A DNA stretch of 64,000 bases, taken from positions 1,048,589 through 1,112,588 of the forward strand of contig NZ_VKKY01000001.1 in assembly GCF_008271695.1 (NCBI RefSeq), read 5' to 3'. Shown here piece by piece: positions 62,401-64,000 of this stretch. How positions within the stretch are numbered: the first letter of the stretch is position 1; every line of letters begins with the position of its first letter. A program made the position numbers and the translations under genes. This DNA is from Rufibacter hautae. GTDB lineage: Bacteria; Bacteroidota; Bacteroidia; Cytophagales; Hymenobacteraceae. Under the pieces are notes generated by a model, which did not search any database, had not been told where the DNA came from, and worked only from the letters and a program-made list of their open reading frames with translations.

Positions 62401-63172
62401 CTGTGAGGGTGAAGTACCCCCCGTGAATCCCGTTGCTGAACATTGGGTGGTGGCCCACCACTACTATGTTTTTGTCTTTGTTTTTCTGGATGATGTCTTC
62501 CAACTGCACCAACACGTCTACCTCGCTGGTGACGCCGCAGGGGTTGTCGTCGCCGTAGGGTTTGTCAAAGGGGTGCAGCCACCAGTGTGAATCCAGTGCG
62601 ATGAGGACGATCTCTTCTTCAATGAGTACTTCAAAGGGACCAGGGCAGCCGTTGCCCGGCACAAAAAAATCGGTACCTACTACAATGTTGCTGTCTGCGA
62701 GGTATTCTTCCACAAAGCGCTCTTCGCGCACCACGGCCTCCCAGCCGTCTGGGGTTCCGCTGCCCCCGCCCCAGTCGTGGTTGCCGGGGATCATGTACTT
62801 CTCGCCTTTGTAGCCTTTAAGGATATCCAACTGGGCCTTCATGCGGGCCTCGGCGGTTTTACGGTCATAGGCGTCTGGCGCGGGCAGTCCGTTATGGTAG
62901 ATGTTATCGCCCAGGTACACTACGGCACTCTTTTCCCCGGCCCGGTCAATCTGGGACTTCAGGTGCATGAGCGTGGGGTCTGGTTTGTCAGTAAGCGGGG
63001 CGCCGGCGTCTCCAATCAGGAACACGCTGTAGATAATCTCGGAGGTATCCTTGGGCGTCTGTGACTGCCAGTCCAAGACGTTGCGGGCATAATAAGGTTT
63101 AGCCGTGGTACATGCTTGCACGAACCAGAAAATGGCAAAGGGTAAGAAGAGGAGACAGTATTTTTTTTTCAT
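59426..63172 (-). CDS. Metallophosphoesterase fused to BamA-like outer-membrane barrel
   Basis: A 1248-residue protein read from 63172 (MKKKYCLLFLPFAIFWFVQAC), a lipoprotein-like signal. The calcineurin-like phosphoesterase domain (about 45-380) has metal-binding motifs FLIGDAGAP, VVYLGDNIYHNG, MIPGNHDWG, VVVGHHPMFSNG and AAGHEHNLQ. A long middle section (about 380-900) follows. The last ~350 residues look like a surface-antigen/BamA barrel (YFGPRLSIEYNVDDGLFLGGG, GYRRTRFAGRS, VYLFPGKFGIMGLVDHGRVW). The fusion would place a phosphatase on the outer membrane. It is upstream of the DUF6268-like gene and near ppk1/sixA. Confidence 0.85.
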   Translation of the reverse strand: MKKKYCLLFLPFAIFWFVQACTTAKPYYARNVLDWQSQTPKDTSEIIYSVFLIGDAGAPLTDKPDPTLMHLKSQIDRAGEKSAVVYLGDNIYHNGLPAPDAYDRKTAEARMKAQLDILKGYKGEKYMIPGNHDWGGGSGTPDGWEAVVREERFVEEYLADSNIVVGTDFFVPGNGCPGPFEVLIEEEIVLIALDSHWWLHPFDKPYGDDNPCGVTSEVDVLVQLEDIIQKNKDKNIVVVGHHPMFSNGIHGGYFTLTDHLFPLTILRKGWVLPLPVIGSIYPLARKYGGIAQDIPHPSYQAYINGLMTVFSKYDNIVYAAGHEHNLQYFKVGKLSHIVSGAGCKTQHVKNGGDALYAEKSQGYARINYYRNGEAWVEFYAKNDDDEPARLSFRMPMYAKAKPETEQMAVSKEDYKDSTITTPANKTYGGGAFKKGLLGNHYRREWQTPVSIPLLDLQREKGGLVPYQKGGGKQTSSLKLRNEEGREYTLRSVNKDPTSVLPEALQRTVARDILQDQISAQHPYGALVAAKLADAAGVYHTNPKLVYIPNDPRLRQYLDEFNNTVAFLEEDADEDHSDVASLGNATNIIGTEKLLERKRNDHDNQVNEQEFARARLLDMLIGDWDRHEGQWRWVETRSGEDNRTYRPVPEDRDIAFFKADGIIPWLVSRRWAVRNFQHFGKDFGDYKGLNLSALSADRTFLSSVTREQWITLANDLKASMTDQAIEEAVRQMPPEVYPLSGPEVVANLKSRRDLLPQVAERYYLHLAEDVDIAGSDKREKFEVRRISDDETEVTMRKINKEGEVTKVLYRRLFKNKETEEIRLYGLGDDDIFEVTGTTKTGPMVRIVGGEGNDSISDKSCVTGPVRKTKIYDFTGEKNQIDFGTEAEDKTEAFEDVNLYDRDNYKIPYFGPRLSIEYNVDDGLFLGGGVLYRNHKFRKKPYASEHYLRANYAFATRAYNIRYDSEFKQILNDKLDLGIRAAIFGPQYQINFFGLGNETRQERDDIEYYRVRLARMMVSPTINTSFTNFVKMGIGPFYDRYELQHYPGRYVDEIFSEEVFGVEQFTGIRGFLNLQAVSTPVNPRIGLKWLNEFSYSRQLGGEGRNFGRVGSEFMFYIGPRLPFQLTLAARLGGAYNFGDFPFYQANTLGGLTNLRGYRRTRFAGRSSVYQNTEVRAELFKFNVYLFPGKFGIMGLVDHGRVWADNDDSNKIHRGVGGGIWIDVLKQAVINATYSVGEDDKLYNVNFGFLF

Positions 63173-63425
63173 GAACGATAGATGCCAAAGCTTCAATCTG
63201 CGGGCCCAGGCAATAACCGACGGGCCGGGAAGTATCTTAAAGAGGTAAAAGATGGTCTTTATACGGAGCGCGGCCTTCAGAGATTATCAACAACCCTATA
63301 GAATAGCTTCCGGATAATATTTGCCTGTATGACGTACGCAGGGGGGCTAGGGTTAGAAGAAATTTTGCCTGGGCAGATTCTTTTAATTCTTCTATCCTGA
63401 TGAGGATTCTATCATATGCCTGCCC

Positions 63426-63461
63426 GTTTTAGCACCGTTTTTCAGAAAACAACCCCTAAAC
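63426..63461. repeat. Dispersed palindrome, imperfect copy
   Basis: GTTTTAGCACCGTTTTTC and GAAAACAACCCCTAAAC arms. Confidence 0.5.
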
Positions 63462-63600
63462 CGCTGCCAGAAGACCATGGCTACCTGTAGACAGAACATG
63501 TCCTGATTCGCTAGCTTTCTACTGAAGAGCCACTTACAGGACCTCCGGTTTACAGGGCGGTGCGCCTGGCGTAGCTGCGACCAGCAGATGGCAGCATATT

Positions 63601-63636
63601 GTTTCAGGGCTGTTTTATTGAAAATGGCCTTGAAAC
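63601..63636. repeat. Dispersed palindrome, full copy
   Basis: GTTTCAGGGCTGTTTT and AAAATGGCCTTGAAAC arms with loop ATTG. Confidence 0.65.
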
Positions 63637-63804
63637 AGCATCTCCGCAGGCTGCGGCCAGGATCTTCCCCGGGGCGCGAAATGGAATACTGCTAACCTTA
63701 AAGACCGATTTCGCGTTGTACACCTTTGGATTCAACTCTATTGCGGGCAGCCCTTTTGCTGCCTTAGACAAGTGCTACGGGCAATATCGCTCTCACCTAT
63801 CTTT

Positions 63805-64000
63805 ATGGAAAACGAAGATCTCATCCGGAAAGCTGGCAACTACGTGTTCACGCTTTTCAAAGAGAAACTATCTAAGAAATTGGTTTACCACAACTACAAA
63901 CACACGTTTGAGGTGGTAAAAGAGGCCAGGGAACTGGCCCAGGGGTGCAACTTGCCCCCCGAGGAAATGGAGATCCTTATGCTGGCCGCCTGGTTCCATG
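63805..64000 (+). CDS. HD-domain phosphohydrolase, N-terminal part (cut by window end)
   Basis: The first 65 codons of a plus-strand gene reach the window end without a stop. The peptide MENEDLIRKAGNYVFTLFKE, LVYHNYKHTFEVVKEAREL and EMEILMLAAWFH is the start of an HD-domain hydrolase: HNYKHT gives the first metal histidine, and the edge falls just at AAWFH, before the expected HD pair. In Bacteroidota this opening is shared by stand-alone phosphohydrolases and by HD proteins with a C-terminal membrane domain of the DUF5706/Pycsar-effector type. Which of the two applies cannot be decided from the fragment. Confidence 0.75.
   Translation, partial: MENEDLIRKAGNYVFTLFKEKLSKKLVYHNYKHTFEVVKEARELAQGCNLPPEEMEILMLAAWFH

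Larger units (their letters stand above)
63173..63804. other. Gene-free stretch between divergent genes
   Basis: This 632-base gap carries two dispersed palindromes (63426 and 63601) and otherwise shows no gene, tRNA or clear regulatory site that I can support. Promoters for the phosphoesterase gene and the HD-domain gene must lie here. Confidence 0.5.

Noticed and set aside
61448..62590. A 380-codon plus-strand frame opposite the phosphoesterase fusion
   Set aside because: Antisense to conserved metallophosphoesterase motifs; the product has no recognisable domain.

Overview
The window reads as a chromosomal segment of a Bacteroidota (Cytophagales) bacterium, most likely family Hymenobacteraceae (Rufibacter/Nibribacter/Pontibacter-like). 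This is an inference from four things: three large secreted proteins with type IX secretion (T9SS) sorting domains, DUF7948/SBBP adhesins, few Shine-Dalgarno sequences, and -7 boxes of the TAnnTTTG type. Most genes are moderately GC-rich and ordinary: amidase, Fpg/MutM, YfiT-like transferase, ferritin, MsrA, Mfd, MurF, HflX, SixA, Ppk1 and an aminotransferase/omega-amidase pair. No rRNA, tRNA, CRISPR array, transposase or integrase was seen.

Layout. 1-3.7 kb: DinB-like protein, lipoprotein amidase, DUF1080 protein. 3.7-8.8 kb: a visibly AT-rich island of seven short genes of unknown function, all on the minus strand, each separated by a 55-75 bp imperfect inverted repeat. Five of these repeats begin with AAC and end with GTT in gene orientation, like integron attC sites. 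The island looks like an integron-type cassette array without an integrase in view, and it is the best candidate for an undescribed system. 8.8-21 kb: repair, redox and iron genes, an SBBP/gliding-type T9SS protein, MsrA, a degenerate CZB-like protein and a PAS-only protein. 21-30.4 kb: mfd, a seven-PAS histidine kinase with its single-domain response regulator, small proteins and a low-complexity hydrophilic protein. 30.4-38.3 kb: UDG-family protein, aminotransferase, nucleotidase, omega-amidase (a possible methionine-salvage set), a VCBS T9SS protein and murF. 38.8-51 kb: a single 4058-residue adhesin-like gene with a seven-bladed SBBP propeller, seven CARDB repeats and a collagen-like Gly-Pro stretch. 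51.6-64 kb: rfbC plus glycosyltransferase, SirB2-like/cytochrome c fusion, hflX, sixA, ppk1, DUF6268-like barrel, a metallophosphoesterase fused to an outer-membrane barrel, and the start of an HD-domain gene cut by the window edge.

Two further repeat systems run through the non-island part. One is a family of about two dozen short palindromes (GTTT..GGCCTGTTTTC / GAAAACAGGCC..AAAC) in almost every intergenic gap. Their stem sequences differ from copy to copy while the two arms change together. The other is a ~410 bp element present twice (17051 and 32442), with compensatory changes in its hairpins and a solo copy of its tail at 34524. A 195 bp MITE-like inverted repeat lies at 38397.

Limits: all family calls come from reading motifs without database searches. 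Start sites were moved inward where a signal peptide or conserved N-terminus favoured an internal ATG.
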